Shown here: one piece after another, positions 39,286 to 49,585 of the stretch
Layout of the letters: every line of letters begins with the position of its first letter
Position numbering within the stretch: the first letter of the stretch is position 1
Source of the DNA: Rhodococcus sp. IEGM 1409
Lineage (GTDB): Bacteria; Actinomycetota; Actinomycetes; Mycobacteriales; Mycobacteriaceae
Direction: 5' to 3'
Assembly (NCBI RefSeq): GCF_030056735.1
Contig: NZ_JASHKN010000002.1
Span: forward strand, 558,001 to 622,000
DNA length: 64,000 nt
Position numbers and translations under genes: made by a program
Notes under the pieces: generated by a model
The model's database searches: none
What the model was told of the DNA's origin: nothing
What the model saw: the letters and a program-made list of their open reading frames with translations, nothing else

Positions 39286-40014
39286 GTGCGTGATTTCTTC
39301 TCGGGCCGTTCCAAGCCCATCCCCAGTCCGAACATCTGGCACTGGCCGGACGTCTACGAGGTCGAGAACCGCGCACAGGACGTCGACGGTTCCATCTGGG
39401 CCGCGATGCGAGCCCAGGTCGACTGGTCTGGACTCGACGTCGTCGACGTCGGCTGCGGCGCGGGGTTTCACTTACCGGAGTTCGCTCGTACCGCGCGCCG
39501 TGTTGTCGGGGTGGAGCCGCACGCGCCGCTGGTGAAGGCCGCGCGAGAACGAACCCGCGATTCGGCGTCGATCGACGTAGTCCAGGGTTCGGCAGAATCC
39601 ACGGGTCTGGTTGAGGCTTCCGTCGATCTCGTTCATGCCCGAACGGCGTACTTCTTCGGGAAAGGCTGCGGCCCGGGAATTCGTGAGGCCATGCGCATCC
39701 TGAGGCCCGGGGGAGCCCTGCTGATCGTGGACCTCGACGTGAGCGCCGGCCCGTACGGAGAGTGGATGAGGGCGGATCTGCCCAAATACGATCCAGCGGC
39801 AGTCGAAGCGTTCTTCGAGGCTCAAGGATTCTCGCTCACCCGTGTCGACGCCCGGTGGGAGTTCGAGAATCGAGACGACTTGCGGCGAGTACTGGGGATC
39901 GAGTTCACCGAGAAGACCGCCGAGCGTGCGTTCTCGCAAGTGACGGGACTGGCCTTTGCGGTGCGATACCGGATCCATGTTCGATTCAAACCACGATCAC
40001 TCGAACTGGCGTGA
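39286..40014 (+). CDS. Class I SAM-dependent methyltransferase
   Basis: A 242-residue methyltransferase. Motif I is VVDVGCGAGFHLPEFA (about 51-66); VVGVEPHAPLVKAARER supplies the acidic residue for the SAM ribose; RILRPGGALLIVDLD is the motif III region. Six bases after cdsA with a GTG start, it is probably cotranscribed. The substrate is not evident; position after cdsA may hint at a lipid but is not proof. A strong hairpin follows. Confidence 0.83.
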   Translation: MRDFFSGRSKPIPSPNIWHWPDVYEVENRAQDVDGSIWAAMRAQVDWSGLDVVDVGCGAGFHLPEFARTARRVVGVEPHAPLVKAARERTRDSASIDVVQGSAESTGLVEASVDLVHARTAYFFGKGCGPGIREAMRILRPGGALLIVDLDVSAGPYGEWMRADLPKYDPAAVEAFFEAQGFSLTRVDARWEFENRDDLRRVLGIEFTEKTAERAFSQVTGLAFAVRYRIHVRFKPRSLELA

Positions 40015-40032
40015 AGGCCGGTTCAAAAGACG

Positions 40033-40066
40033 AACGTCAGGCGCTCCGACTTGAGCGCCTGACGTT
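40033..40066. terminator. Terminator between methyltransferase and citE-like gene
   Basis: AACGTCAGGCGCTC (40033-40046) pairs with GAGCGCCTGACGTT (40053-40066), followed by TTCT. It lies between convergent genes. Confidence 0.88.
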
Positions 40067-40092
40067 TTCTGCACCGATTCAGTAGCAAAAAA

Positions 40093-40947
40093 TTAGTGAT
40101 CGGTGGGGATGTGGAACAGGGTAGCGAGCTTGTGAATCTTCTTTGCCTTGGCGAGTTTGGGCAGGTCACTGCCGTCGCGTACGCGTGAGCCGTCTTCACC
40201 GAGATCGTCGATGACGTTCTGAGCCCAAATCGCGTCGGCCACGGACGGACTCAGGCCCGCGTTGACGGGGGCAGTCTGCGCGGTGGTCATGCAGAGCTTG
40301 CCCGCCATGCCGAGTGACAACGTGATCGCACAGTCTCGGGCGAGCAGATCCAGATCGGGGCCGAGCGTTGGACCGTCGATCGGCGGAGCGATACGAGCCG
40401 CGCGGCTGGCGATGGTGAGCCGCGAACGCGGGTACGACATCGAGGTGGGCGAGTCGTCCATCCCGGTATCGCGACGAAAGTCTCCGCTGCCGAATGCAAG
40501 ACGGAAGATTCCGTCGGTGCGTGCGATCTCGGGCGCAGCTTCGAGCCCCACCGCGGATTCGACGAGGGCAAGAATCTTGGTGCCCTCGGGGAGTCGCTCG
40601 GCAGTGGCGTCGGCCTGCTGGCCGCTCTCGGTCTTCGCGAGCATGACACCCTCGAGTCCGGGGAGGCCCGCGAGTGCGGCCAGATCCTCTTCCCAGAACG
40701 GTGTCGTGGCGTCGTTGATCCGAACCCAGGCGTGATTGTGTTCGCTCAGGAATGCGGCGACATCGCGGCGGGCGGCCGGTTTGTTGGGTGCGGTGACGGC
40801 ATCCTCGAGGTCGAGAATGACGGCGTCGGCCGCACTCGCGAGGGCGGTGTCGAAGGTGTCCGGTTTGGACGCGGGGACGAGGAGCCAGGATCTTGCCTGC
40901 TGCGGGGCAATTCGCGAGGTCACAGGTCTCTCCATGTGAGTAGTCAC
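40093..40947 (-). CDS. CitE-like HpcH/HpaI aldolase/CoA lyase
   Basis: A 284-residue TIM-barrel enzyme of the citrate lyase beta/malyl-CoA lyase family. SWLLVPASKPDTFDTAL, AVILDLEDAV (metal region), VRIND, VMLAKTESG, ILALVESAVGLEAA and FRLAFGSGDFRRDTG are the family blocks. No citrate lyase alpha or gamma subunit is nearby, so it likely acts on a free CoA thioester, as stand-alone CitE proteins do in mycobacteria. ATG at 40947 or 40935 may start it. Confidence 0.87.
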   Translation of the reverse strand: MTTHMERPVTSRIAPQQARSWLLVPASKPDTFDTALASAADAVILDLEDAVTAPNKPAARRDVAAFLSEHNHAWVRINDATTPFWEEDLAALAGLPGLEGVMLAKTESGQQADATAERLPEGTKILALVESAVGLEAAPEIARTDGIFRLAFGSGDFRRDTGMDDSPTSMSYPRSRLTIASRAARIAPPIDGPTLGPDLDLLARDCAITLSLGMAGKLCMTTAQTAPVNAGLSPSVADAIWAQNVIDDLGEDGSRVRDGSDLPKLAKAKKIHKLATLFHIPTDH

Positions 40948-41030
40948 ATCAGGGCCTTTCCGGTGATTTCCACGACATCAATGATGCCTGCTGGCCCATC
41001 GATCGACCCAATTGCGTAACTAGATTTCAG

Positions 41031-41441
41031 TCACATCTGCCGCTTCGCTGCGCGCCGGATCTGAATGATGCGAACCCCGCCTGCCAACGCCATGATCAAT
41101 GCGCCCGCGATCGCGGAAAGCAGGATCGTGATTCCGAGCGGAAAGTCGATTTGCCAGGCCAGGATCTCGACGGAGACGCTCTCGAGGTTCTGCAAGATGA
41201 ACACCAGCAGCAAGACCAGCACGATTGCGCCGATGACCAGGCCGACCCACGTCGTCGCAGCCCTGGTTCGGTCGGTGACCGAGGTCCCGGTCGGCGTCGG
41301 TTCAGGCGTCGGGTTCGGTTCGGGATCGTGTTTTTCGACTGCCTTGTCCTCGCCCACCTTCGGAAGTTCCGGGTCGGGACCGAAACCGTCGGCAGGGCCG
41401 TACACGGGGGAGTTCGACGGATCCTCTGGTGTGGTTGACAT
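41031..41441 (-). CDS. LapA-domain small membrane protein
   Basis: A 136-residue protein: a Pro/Glu-rich cytoplasmic part of about 60 residues ([17 protein letters not shown]), then two transmembrane helices ([20 protein letters not shown] and [19 protein letters not shown]) and a basic end. The helix pair with [13 protein letters not shown] between them is the DUF1049/LapA pattern. The ATG at 41441 starts it; upstream sequence in frame belongs to the opposite-strand rlmN region. Function is not known. Confidence 0.82.
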   Translation of the reverse strand: MSTTPEDPSNSPVYGPADGFGPDPELPKVGEDKAVEKHDPEPNPTPEPTPTGTSVTDRTRAATTWVGLVIGAIVLVLLLVFILQNLESVSVEILAWQIDFPLGITILLSAIAGALIMALAGGVRIIQIRRAAKRQM

Positions 41442-41543
41442 GACATGATCATCACGCAACCTGCTCGAAGTTGCACGGGTAATCCGGCCACAATCGGGTG
41501 GCAGTGGGGTAGCGCCCCAAAACAATGGGACAATGGTGTAACT

Positions 41544-42653
41544 ATGGCTGCCTCTCTTCCCCTCGTTTTCACTGCACCCAAGCGCGGAATGCCTCCACGG
41601 CACCTCGCCGATCTCGATTCCGCCGAGCGCAAAGAAGCGGTGAAAGAGCTCGGCCTTCCGGCTTTCCGGGCCGATCAGCTGGCGCGTCAGTACTACGCGC
41701 GGCTCGAAGCCGATCCGGAAAAGATGACCGACCTCCCCGCATCGGTGCGCGAAAAGGTGGGGGAGTCGCTCTTCCCGACTTTGTTGACGCCGATCAAGCA
41801 TCTCGCGTGCGATTCGGGCGACACACGCAAAACCCTGTGGAAGGCACATGACGGAACGCTGCTCGAGAGCGTCCTGATGCGCTATCCCGATCGGGCGACA
41901 CTCTGCATCTCGAGTCAGGCAGGCTGCGGAATGGCCTGCCCGTTCTGCGCGACGGGTCAGGGCGGCCTCGACCGCAACCTCTCGACTGCCGAGATCGTGG
42001 ATCAGGTTCGCGAGGCAGCAGCAGCCATGCGCGACGGTGAAATAGCCGGCGGCCCCGGCCGCTTGTCGAATGTCGTGTTCATGGGCATGGGCGAGCCGTT
42101 GGCGAACTACAAGCGCGTGGTGGCGGCGGTTCGACGGATCACCTCGCCCGCACCGGACGGACTCGGCCTGTCTCAGAGATCGGTCACGGTCTCGACCGTC
42201 GGCCTCGCTCCCGCTATCCGCAAGCTCGCCGACGAAGGACTGAGCGTCACGCTGGCGGTATCGCTGCACACGCCGGACGACGAACTGCGCGACACCCTAG
42301 TTCCGGTCAACAATCGCTGGTCAGTGTCGGAGGTGCTCCAAGCCGCCCGGTACTACGCAGACAAGACCGGCCGCCGTGTGTCCATCGAGTACGCGATGAT
42401 CAAGAACGTCAACGATCAGCCGTGGCGCGCGGACATGCTGGGCAAGAAGCTGAAGAAAGCACTCGGCGGGTTGGTGCACGTGAACCTGATTCCGCTCAAC
42501 CCGACTCCCGGCAGTGAATGGGACGCGAGCCCGAAGGACGTCGAGCGTGAGTTCGTACGCCGCGTCATCGCCCAGGGCGTCTCGTGCACCGTGCGCGATA
42601 CACGCGGTCAGGAAATCGCCGCAGCCTGTGGCCAGCTGGCAGCCGAGAACTGA
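41544..42653 (+). CDS. rlmN: RlmN, 23S rRNA/tRNA adenine-C2 methyltransferase
   Basis: A 369-residue radical-SAM enzyme that makes m2A2503 in 23S rRNA and m2A37 in tRNA. The [4Fe-4S] motif CGMACPFC (Cys128, 132, 135), GMGEPLANY and a C-terminal catalytic cysteine in [11 protein letters not shown] (about 347) are present. ATG at 41544 is chosen; ACAATGG-type -10 sequences lie close upstream and there is little ribosome-binding site, so it may be near-leaderless. A perfect 19-bp hairpin ends the gene. Confidence 0.95.
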   Translation: MAASLPLVFTAPKRGMPPRHLADLDSAERKEAVKELGLPAFRADQLARQYYARLEADPEKMTDLPASVREKVGESLFPTLLTPIKHLACDSGDTRKTLWKAHDGTLLESVLMRYPDRATLCISSQAGCGMACPFCATGQGGLDRNLSTAEIVDQVREAAAAMRDGEIAGGPGRLSNVVFMGMGEPLANYKRVVAAVRRITSPAPDGLGLSQRSVTVSTVGLAPAIRKLADEGLSVTLAVSLHTPDDELRDTLVPVNNRWSVSEVLQAARYYADKTGRRVSIEYAMIKNVNDQPWRADMLGKKLKKALGGLVHVNLIPLNPTPGSEWDASPKDVEREFVRRVIAQGVSCTVRDTRGQEIAAACGQLAAEN

Positions 42654-42678
42654 AACGCTCTAGGTCTGAAACGCGTAA

Positions 42679-42720
42679 AGCGAAGGCCTCCACGAACTTT
42701 TGTTCGTGGAGGCCTTCGCT
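42679..42720. terminator. Bidirectional terminator between rlmN and DUF2631 gene
   Basis: AGCGAAGGCCTCCACGAAC (42679-42697) pairs perfectly with 42702-42720 around TTTT. It sits between convergent genes. Confidence 0.9.
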
Positions 42721-42731
42721 GTGCTACGTCT

Positions 42732-43001
42732 CTAGCGCGGGCGGCGACGGATGACGATGTCGCGGACCAGAACGAAGATCATCAATCCGGCGGTGCCGAT
42801 GAGCCACAGATCCTCGACCTTGCCGTGATGGTTACCGATCATCATCAGAAGCAGGAATATTGCGAAGAACCATCCGAGGAAACGGAAAAACTTGAGTCCT
42901 TCACCACTCCACCCCCATGCGGCAGAGGGAACCTCGGCCTCATCGACGTGCGAGACCACGACGGGGGCGCTGGACTTGACGTCCAACTGGGTATCGGCCA
43001 C
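42732..43001 (-). CDS. DUF2631 family small membrane protein
   Basis: An 89-residue protein with two hydrophobic helices ([21 protein letters not shown] and [21 protein letters not shown]) after an acidic cytoplasmic part. The sequence and its place beside dxr match the actinobacterial DUF2631 family, whose function is unknown. It is divergent from dxr with a 120-base intergenic region holding nested inverted repeats. Confidence 0.85.
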   Translation of the reverse strand: MADTQLDVKSSAPVVVSHVDEAEVPSAAWGWSGEGLKFFRFLGWFFAIFLLLMMIGNHHGKVEDLWLIGTAGLMIFVLVRDIVIRRRPR

Positions 43002-43034
43002 GGTCGATCCTCCTGCTCATTCGGTTGCACTACT

Positions 43035-43078
43035 GCCCAATATGGTGACATACGACTGCCTGTCGTACGTAGTTGGGC
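43035..43078. promoter_or_regulatory. Nested inverted repeats between DUF2631 and dxr
   Basis: GCCCAA (43035-43040) with TTGGGC (43073-43078) encloses TACGAC-TGCCT-GTCGTA (43051-43067). The position in a divergent promoter suggests an operator; no known regulator motif is recognised. Confidence 0.4.
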
Positions 43079-43121
43079 GTCGATAAGGTTGTTCTCAGGT
43101 GTTATCAGGAACAATGGGCGA

Positions 43122-44279
43122 GTGCAGGAAACCACACGTACCCGCGTCCTCCTTCTCGGCAGTACCGGTTCGATCGGTACCCAAGCGCTGGAGGTCATCG
43201 CTGCTAACCCCGATCGTTTCGAAGTAGTCGGACTGGCAGCGGGCGGCAACAACGTCGAGTTGTTGGCCGAGCAGATTCGCGCAACCGGCGTCACCGACGT
43301 CGCGGTCGCCGATCCTGTCGCCGCCGCTGCTCTGGAATCGGTGACGGCTCGTTCGGGACCGAGCGCAGTGACGGAACTGGTTCGCGACAGCGGCGCCGAT
43401 GTTGTCCTCAATGCGCTCGTCGGTTCGTTGGGACTCGAGCCGACACTGGCGGCTTTGAACTCGGGAGCGCGTCTGGCACTGGCGAACAAGGAATCCCTTG
43501 TCGCAGGCGGAGCGCTGGTGACCAAAGCCGCCGCACCCGGTCAGATCGTGCCGGTCGACTCCGAGCATTCGGCGTTGGCCCAATGTCTACGTGGTGGAAC
43601 GGGCGACGAGGTGGCTCGGTTGGTTCTCACCGCTTCGGGTGGGCCGTTCCGTGGCTGGAGCGCCGTGGATCTCGAAAGTGTGAATCCGGCTCAGGCAAAA
43701 GCGCACCCCACCTGGTCGATGGGGCCCATGAACACCCTCAACTCGGCAACTCTGGTCAACAAGGGGCTCGAGCTGATCGAGACGAATCTGCTGTTCGGGA
43801 TCGACTACGACCGCATCGACGTCACCGTGCATCCGCAGTCGATCGTGCATTCCATGGTGACCTTCTTCGACGGGTCGACGCTCGCACAGGCAAGCCCGCC
43901 GGATATGAAGCTCCCGATCGCTCTCGCTCTCGGCTGGCCGGATCGTATCGAAGGCGCTGCTTCGGCATGCGACTTCACCGCAGCCTCCACCTGGGAATTC
44001 GAGCCGCTCGATTCGTCGGTGTTCCCCGCCGTCGATCTGGCGCGAAGTGCGGGCAAATCCGGCGGCTGTTTCACTGCGATCTACAACGCGGCCAACGAAG
44101 TGGCGGCTCAGGCATTCCTCGACGGCGTCATTTCCTTCCCGGCGATTGTCCGCACGGTGGCTGCTGTTCTCGACGATGCAGGTCAATGGTCCGCGGAACC
44201 GGTTACCGTGGACGACGTTCTGGCCGCAGACGGCTGGGCACGCACACGAGCGCGTCAGCTCGTGAAGCAGGAGGGCTAG
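43122..44279 (+). CDS. dxr: 1-deoxy-D-xylulose 5-phosphate reductoisomerase
   Basis: A 385-residue NADPH enzyme making 2-C-methylerythritol 4-phosphate, the first committed step of the MEP isoprenoid pathway. [15 protein letters not shown] binds [14 protein letters not shown] (about 126), VDSEHSA and SGGPFRGWS (about 178), [12 protein letters not shown] and NKGLELIE are substrate/metal motifs. GTG at 43122 is the conserved start. It shares its strand with rip1 and ispG, the actinobacterial dxr-rip1-ispG set. Confidence 0.97.
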   Translation: MQETTRTRVLLLGSTGSIGTQALEVIAANPDRFEVVGLAAGGNNVELLAEQIRATGVTDVAVADPVAAAALESVTARSGPSAVTELVRDSGADVVLNALVGSLGLEPTLAALNSGARLALANKESLVAGGALVTKAAAPGQIVPVDSEHSALAQCLRGGTGDEVARLVLTASGGPFRGWSAVDLESVNPAQAKAHPTWSMGPMNTLNSATLVNKGLELIETNLLFGIDYDRIDVTVHPQSIVHSMVTFFDGSTLAQASPPDMKLPIALALGWPDRIEGAASACDFTAASTWEFEPLDSSVFPAVDLARSAGKSGGCFTAIYNAANEVAAQAFLDGVISFPAIVRTVAAVLDDAGQWSAEPVTVDDVLAADGWARTRARQLVKQEG

Positions 44280-44286
44280 AACTTTC

Positions 44287-45504
44287 ATGGTTTTTGCACT
44301 GGGCGTAGTGCTGTTTGCCCTCGGCATCGGCGTGTCCATCGCCCTGCACGAAGCCGGCCACATGTGGACGGCCAAGGCTTTGGGAATGAAGGTTCGCCGC
44401 TACTACATCGGCTTCGGACCGAAGATCTTCTCGTTCCGTCGAGGTGAGACCGAGTACGGACTCAAGGCGCTCCCACTGGGCGGATTCTGCGACATCGCAG
44501 GCATGACGGCCCTCGACGAGATGACGCCTGAAGAAGAGCCGCACGCGATGTACAAGAAGGCGGCGTGGAAGCGCGTCGTCGTCATGTCCGGCGGTATCGC
44601 GATGAACTTCATTCTCGGGTTCCTCCTGATCTACGCATTGCTCCTCGGCTGGGGCCGAACGAGTTCGGAGCCCGCACCGCCTGTTGTCAAGGGCGTGACT
44701 TGTGTGGCTCCGACGCAGCTCGGTCAGGATCAGGGGTGGAAACTTGCGGACTGCACCGGTACCGGTCCGGCGGAGGCAGCTGGAATAGCTGCCGGCGATC
44801 GGATCGTCGCGGTGGACGGTCAACCAACGGACACTTTCGCAAAGGTTTCCGCGGCGATCCGCGACAAGTCCGGGACAGTCACGCTCACAGTCGAGCGCGG
44901 CGACGAGACTGTTCAAATTCCGGTCGACGTATCGCCGGTTGAGCGCTACGTAGCCAAAGAGGACAGCACAACGCCGGAACTGGCAAAGGTAGGCGCCGTC
45001 GGCATCGAGGGTGTCAGCAATCTCATCGAGTACAACGCGCTCACGGCTGTTCCGGCAGCCTTCGACTACACCGGCCAGATCATGGTCGACTCGGTGAAGG
45101 CGTTGGCTGACATTCCGTCGAAGGTGGGGGCTCTGTGGGAGTCGGTCACGGGCGGCGAGCGGGCGCAGGACACACCGATCAGCGTGGTCGGCGCGAGCGT
45201 GATCGGCGGCGAGGCTGCTGATAGGGCGGAGTGGCCGATGTTCGTCGGATTGCTCGCGTCGATCAACTTCTTCCTCGGTGTTTTCAACATCCTGCCGCTG
45301 TTGCCGCTCGACGGCGGTCACATCGCGGTGGTCTTCTACGAGAAGATCCGCGATTGGTTCCGCGCCCGCCGCGGCTTGATCCCGGGCGGTCCCGTCGACT
45401 ACACGAGACTCCTTCCGATTACTTACGTATTCATCGTGATCGGTGGCGCGTTCATGTTGCTGACACTCACGGCTGACATCGTCAATCCGATCAAGATCTT
45501 CTGA
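44287..45504 (+). CDS. rip1: Rip1/RseP-type site-2 intramembrane metalloprotease
   Basis: A 405-residue membrane zinc protease. HEAGH (His21, Glu22, His25) lies in helix 1; one PDZ domain spans about 130-220; the third zinc ligand lies in LPLLPLDGGHI near the C-terminal helix. It cleaves anti-sigma factors and other membrane proteins after a first cut, controlling envelope stress and mycolate genes in mycobacteria. The ATG at 44287 follows dxr by seven bases. Confidence 0.94.
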   Translation: MVFALGVVLFALGIGVSIALHEAGHMWTAKALGMKVRRYYIGFGPKIFSFRRGETEYGLKALPLGGFCDIAGMTALDEMTPEEEPHAMYKKAAWKRVVVMSGGIAMNFILGFLLIYALLLGWGRTSSEPAPPVVKGVTCVAPTQLGQDQGWKLADCTGTGPAEAAGIAAGDRIVAVDGQPTDTFAKVSAAIRDKSGTVTLTVERGDETVQIPVDVSPVERYVAKEDSTTPELAKVGAVGIEGVSNLIEYNALTAVPAAFDYTGQIMVDSVKALADIPSKVGALWESVTGGERAQDTPISVVGASVIGGEAADRAEWPMFVGLLASINFFLGVFNILPLLPLDGGHIAVVFYEKIRDWFRARRGLIPGGPVDYTRLLPITYVFIVIGGAFMLLTLTADIVNPIKIF

Positions 45505-45591
45505 CCGTGTGAGCAGGGCGACGGTTGCCGCGCGGTAGTGCGGTGATCGCCCGGCTAAACTTGCAGTGAAGCTATGAAAGAAGGCACAGAC

Positions 45592-46749
45592 GTGACCATC
45601 CCTATCGGACTGGGAATGCCCTCGGCACCCGCAGCGATTCTTGCTCCTCGACGCAAGACTCGGCAGCTGCAGGTCGGCACGGTAGGTGTGGGCAGCGATT
45701 TCCCCATCTCGGTGCAGTCCATGTGCACCACGAAGACGCACGACGTCAACGCAACGCTCCAGCAGATCGCGGAACTGACCGCTTCCGGATGTGACATCGT
45801 CCGTGTCGCCTGCCCGCGTCAAGAAGATGCGGACGCGTTGTCGATCATTGCGAAGAAGAGCCAGATCCCGGTTATCGCCGACATCCACTTCCAGCCGCGC
45901 TACATCTTCGCGGCAATCGACGCGGGATGCGCTGCGGTGCGCGTCAATCCGGGCAACATCAAGGAATTCGACGGCCGTGTCAAAGAGGTAGCCAAGGCTG
46001 CCGGTGATGCAGGCATTCCGATCCGTATCGGCGTCAATGCAGGATCGCTCGATCCTCGTTTGATGGAGAAGTACGGTAAGGCGACGCCCGAAGCGTTGGT
46101 CGAGTCTGCGCTGTGGGAAGCCGGGTTGTTCGAAGAGCACGGCTTCGGCGACATCAAGATCTCCGTCAAGCACAACGATCCGGTGATCATGGTCGAGGCC
46201 TACCGCCAACTCGCCGCCAAGTGCGATTACCCATTGCACCTCGGTGTCACCGAGGCAGGTCCGGCGTTTCAGGGCACGATCAAGTCCGCGGTCGCGTTCG
46301 GTGCGCTGCTCGCGGAGGGTATCGGCGACACCATCCGTGTGTCGCTCTCGGCCCCGCCGGCCGAGGAAATCAAGGTCGGTAACCAGATTCTGCAGTCGCT
46401 GAACCTGCGTCCGCGCAAGCTCGAGATCGTCTCATGCCCCTCGTGTGGCCGTGCACAGGTTGACGTATACACACTTGCCGACGAGGTCTCCGCGGGTCTC
46501 GAAGGCATGGAGATTCCGCTTCGCGTGGCAGTCATGGGCTGCGTCGTGAACGGACCGGGTGAAGCGCGTGAAGCTGACCTCGGTGTGGCGTCCGGCAACG
46601 GCAAGGGCCAGATCTTCGTGAAGGGCAAGGTCATCAAGACGGTGCCCGAGGCGCAGATCGTCGAGACGTTGATCGAAGAGGCGATGAAAATTGCCGAAAG
46701 CATGGAGGGTGACGCTTCGGAGGGTGCGCCGGTCGTCACTGTGAGTTGA
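45592..46749 (+). CDS. ispG: IspG (GcpE), HMBPP synthase
   Basis: A 385-residue [4Fe-4S] enzyme converting methylerythritol cyclodiphosphate to [20 protein letters not shown] starts the TIM barrel; the cluster cysteines are in SCPSCGR and [18 protein letters not shown] at 45592 is chosen because the mycobacterial protein begins at this point and AAGAAGG precedes it; ATG 45574 would add six residues. With dxr two genes upstream, two MEP steps are linked here. Confidence 0.96.
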   Translation: MTIPIGLGMPSAPAAILAPRRKTRQLQVGTVGVGSDFPISVQSMCTTKTHDVNATLQQIAELTASGCDIVRVACPRQEDADALSIIAKKSQIPVIADIHFQPRYIFAAIDAGCAAVRVNPGNIKEFDGRVKEVAKAAGDAGIPIRIGVNAGSLDPRLMEKYGKATPEALVESALWEAGLFEEHGFGDIKISVKHNDPVIMVEAYRQLAAKCDYPLHLGVTEAGPAFQGTIKSAVAFGALLAEGIGDTIRVSLSAPPAEEIKVGNQILQSLNLRPRKLEIVSCPSCGRAQVDVYTLADEVSAGLEGMEIPLRVAVMGCVVNGPGEAREADLGVASGNGKGQIFVKGKVIKTVPEAQIVETLIEEAMKIAESMEGDASEGAPVVTVS

Positions 46750-46860
46750 GTGATTGCCGGATGAAACTTCCCCGTCGGTGTCAGGTTCGTGGCAATCTGA
46801 GTGCATCATGATCGGGTAGTGATATTCGTGGACGCGCAGTCGAGTCGAGGGGGTTGACGG

Positions 46861-47697
46861 ATGCTCAAACTCCTCGGAGCCAAGCAGGTCGGAAGTCGAG
46901 ATCTCGATGACGTCCGAGCGGTACTCGACGCCGATCCGGTGGCGGCCTGCATGATTGCCGCGCGCGTCGAAGAATGCGGCGTCGACCCACGAATGATTCA
47001 CGGCGAGCTGTGGAGTCGAGGCGGGCCGTTGTCCTCCCTGTGCTTTGCCGGGGCAAATCTGGTTCCGCTTCGAGGCGATCCGGATGACATTCGAGCATTC
47101 GCTGACCGTGCCTGTCGGATTCCACGCATGTGCTCGTCAGTGGTCGGTCGCGCCGAGTTGGCGTTGCCGCTCTGGGAAATGCTCGAACTGGATTGGGGAA
47201 CTGCGCGGGAGGTTCGCCCCGAACAACCGTTGCTCGCGGTATCCGAGCCGCTGGCGTGCCCGTCGGATCCTCTGGTCCGGCAGGTCCGCTCAGACGAACT
47301 CGACATCTATCTGCCTGCCGCGATCGCGATGTTCATCGAAGAGGTGGGCGTCGATCCACGTGCCAACGACGGTGGGCGCGGCTACCGGCATCGTGTCGCA
47401 AGCCTGATCGCCGCCGGGCGAGCGTGGGCGCACATCGAGGACGGCCAGGTCGTTTTCAAGGCGGAGGTCGGTTCGATTTCCGCGCGCTGTGGCCAGATTC
47501 AGGGAGTGTGGGTCAATCCCGAGTTTCGCGGACAGGGCTTCGGGGTGACCGGTACGGCGGCTGTGGCGGAGTCGATCATGGCGACCGGTCGTATTGCCAG
47601 CCTGTACGTCAACAGCTTCAATACGATTGCGCGGTCGACCTATTCGCGGGTGGGGTTCCGGCAGGTCGCAACTTTCTCGACGGTACTGCTCGACTGA
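46861..47697 (+). CDS. GNAT acetyltransferase with DUF4081-type N-terminal domain
   Basis: A 278-residue protein. Residues 1-130 form an actinobacterial N-terminal domain (LWSRGGPLSSLCFAGANLVPL); the C-terminal half is a GNAT fold with acetyl-CoA motif GVWVNPEFRGQGFGVTGTAAV (about 217-237) and SLYVNSFNTIARSTYSRVGFR. It follows ispG as in Mycobacterium. The substrate is unknown. Confidence 0.88.
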   Translation: MLKLLGAKQVGSRDLDDVRAVLDADPVAACMIAARVEECGVDPRMIHGELWSRGGPLSSLCFAGANLVPLRGDPDDIRAFADRACRIPRMCSSVVGRAELALPLWEMLELDWGTAREVRPEQPLLAVSEPLACPSDPLVRQVRSDELDIYLPAAIAMFIEEVGVDPRANDGGRGYRHRVASLIAAGRAWAHIEDGQVVFKAEVGSISARCGQIQGVWVNPEFRGQGFGVTGTAAVAESIMATGRIASLYVNSFNTIARSTYSRVGFRQVATFSTVLLD

Positions 47698-47766
47698 CCG
47701 CATACGCTGGGTGCAATGGTCGCGCCTACCCTGACCGCGTCGGTTGCCGCCCTAGTATGGGGCTCG

Positions 47767-49581
47767 ATGAACACTCGGCATTTCTCTCGTAGTCGCTCGG
47801 CCCAACTGTTGGCCTCCTGCACCGTCATTTTTTTGGCGGTGGGGATCAGTTCATGTACTCCGAAACCCGCCGGCCCCGAGCCCGTCGCGCAGCAGTTCCT
47901 GAGTGCGTTCGGCGACAGGGACATCGACGAGGCAGCAAAACTGACGGACCGACCTGATTCCGCAGGGCCCGTGTTGAGCGATACCTGGGATGCGCTTCAG
48001 GCCGAGTCGATGACTGCTGAGACCACGTCGGTGAAGATGAACGGTGACACCGCGACGGTCGGCTACACCTACGAGTGGCATCTGCCGAAAGACCGCGTCT
48101 GGACCTACGATGGCGAGCTGCAGATGGGGCGCAAGGACGGCGACTGGTCCGTCCGTTGGAGTTCGACGGACGTTCATCCTCGTCTCGGTGACAAGCAGAC
48201 GATGTCGTTGCGGGCAACCGCTGCGCCGAGGGCGAGGGTCAACGAGCATTCGGGCACGGACGTCCTCGTGCCGGGAATCGTCTACCGCGTGAAGTTCGAT
48301 CGCTCGAAGAGCAACGACATCATCGGCTCCGCGAACAGTCTCGCAAGCGTTCTCGGGCGGTTCGATTCTTCGCTGACGGGTCAGTCGATCGCGGAATCGT
48401 CGACGGCCGTCAAGGGCGACTACTTGGTGACCCGGTTGCGCAGCGACGATTACGACCAGGTTTCGGCGCAACTCGGAGCGATCTCGGGAGTATCGGTCTC
48501 GGACGAATCGGATCTCGTCTCGACCGACCCGGAGTTCGCACCTGACCTGCTCGGGCAGATCAAGAAGACGATCATCGACGAGGTCGATGGCAAGGCCGGC
48601 TGGAGTGTCGTCACGGTCAACCAGAACGGCGTCGATACCGACGTGTTGACCGAGACTGCGCCGCAACCGGTTCCGTCGTTCAGTATCAGTCTGGACCGCA
48701 ACATCCAGATTTCTGCGCAGCGCGCGGTGAACGTGAACAAGGATCAGGCGATGATGGTGGTCATCGAACCATCGAGCGGGGCCATTCTGGCTGTTGCGCA
48801 GAACAAGGCAGCAGACCGTGACGGACCGGTTGCGACGATGGGTCAGTACCCGCCGGGCTCGACGTTCAAGATCATCACGGCAGGTGCGGCGATTTCGACG
48901 GGTCAGGCGACCCCCGACACGATGGTGCCATGCCCGGGTCGAATCGAGATCGGCGAGCGCAGCGTGCCCAACTACAACGAGTTCTCACTCGGCACGGTGC
49001 CGATGGCAACGGCCTTCGCCCGTTCGTGCAACACGTCCTTCGCGAAGCTGGCCAGCGAGATGCAAGCCGACACGTTGACCACTGCGGCAGCGCAGTTCGG
49101 CATCGGCCAGGACTACAACGTGGTCGGATTGCCGATCGATTCGGGTTCGGTGCCGCCGGCGTCGGATCTGGTGCAGCGCACCGAGGACGGATTCGGTCAG
49201 GGCAAGGTCGTGGTCAGTCCGTTCGGAATGGCGATGGCGGCGGCGACGGTCGCGAACGGTTCGACACCGGTGCCGCAACTGATTTCGGGACGTGAGACCA
49301 CCATCGACGGTGAGCGTCCGGCAATCACGCCGGCCATGGTCGACGGTCTGCGCGGAATGATGCGACTCGTCGTCACCAGTGGTACCGCCGAACGCGTCGA
49401 GGATCAGGGTGAGGTGTACGGCAAGACCGGTGAAGCCGAGGTCGACGGGGGATCGCACGCGTGGTTCGTCGGCTACCGCGGAAACCTGGCCTTCGCCACT
49501 CTGGTTGTGCGGGGCGGAAGTTCGGATAACGCCGTAGCGGTGACGCGTGACATGCTCACCGCGCTGCCGGAAGGTTACTGA
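47767..49581 (+). CDS. Penicillin-binding lipoprotein (transpeptidase)
   Basis: A 604-residue class B PBP. The N-terminus has a lipobox ISSC (Cys30), so it is lipid-anchored rather than held by a TM helix. An NTF2-like MecA N-terminal domain (about 40-145), a dimerisation domain and a transpeptidase domain follow, with STFK (Ser about 364), SCN (about 420) and KTG (in YGKTGEAE). It cross-links peptidoglycan outside the membrane. The chosen ATG begins the signal peptide. This matches the beta-lactam target lipoprotein next to the GNAT gene in mycobacteria. Confidence 0.93.
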   Translation: MNTRHFSRSRSAQLLASCTVIFLAVGISSCTPKPAGPEPVAQQFLSAFGDRDIDEAAKLTDRPDSAGPVLSDTWDALQAESMTAETTSVKMNGDTATVGYTYEWHLPKDRVWTYDGELQMGRKDGDWSVRWSSTDVHPRLGDKQTMSLRATAAPRARVNEHSGTDVLVPGIVYRVKFDRSKSNDIIGSANSLASVLGRFDSSLTGQSIAESSTAVKGDYLVTRLRSDDYDQVSAQLGAISGVSVSDESDLVSTDPEFAPDLLGQIKKTIIDEVDGKAGWSVVTVNQNGVDTDVLTETAPQPVPSFSISLDRNIQISAQRAVNVNKDQAMMVVIEPSSGAILAVAQNKAADRDGPVATMGQYPPGSTFKIITAGAAISTGQATPDTMVPCPGRIEIGERSVPNYNEFSLGTVPMATAFARSCNTSFAKLASEMQADTLTTAAAQFGIGQDYNVVGLPIDSGSVPPASDLVQRTEDGFGQGKVVVSPFGMAMAAATVANGSTPVPQLISGRETTIDGERPAITPAMVDGLRGMMRLVVTSGTAERVEDQGEVYGKTGEAEVDGGSHAWFVGYRGNLAFATLVVRGGSSDNAVAVTRDMLTALPEGY

Positions 49582-49585
49582 CCCG

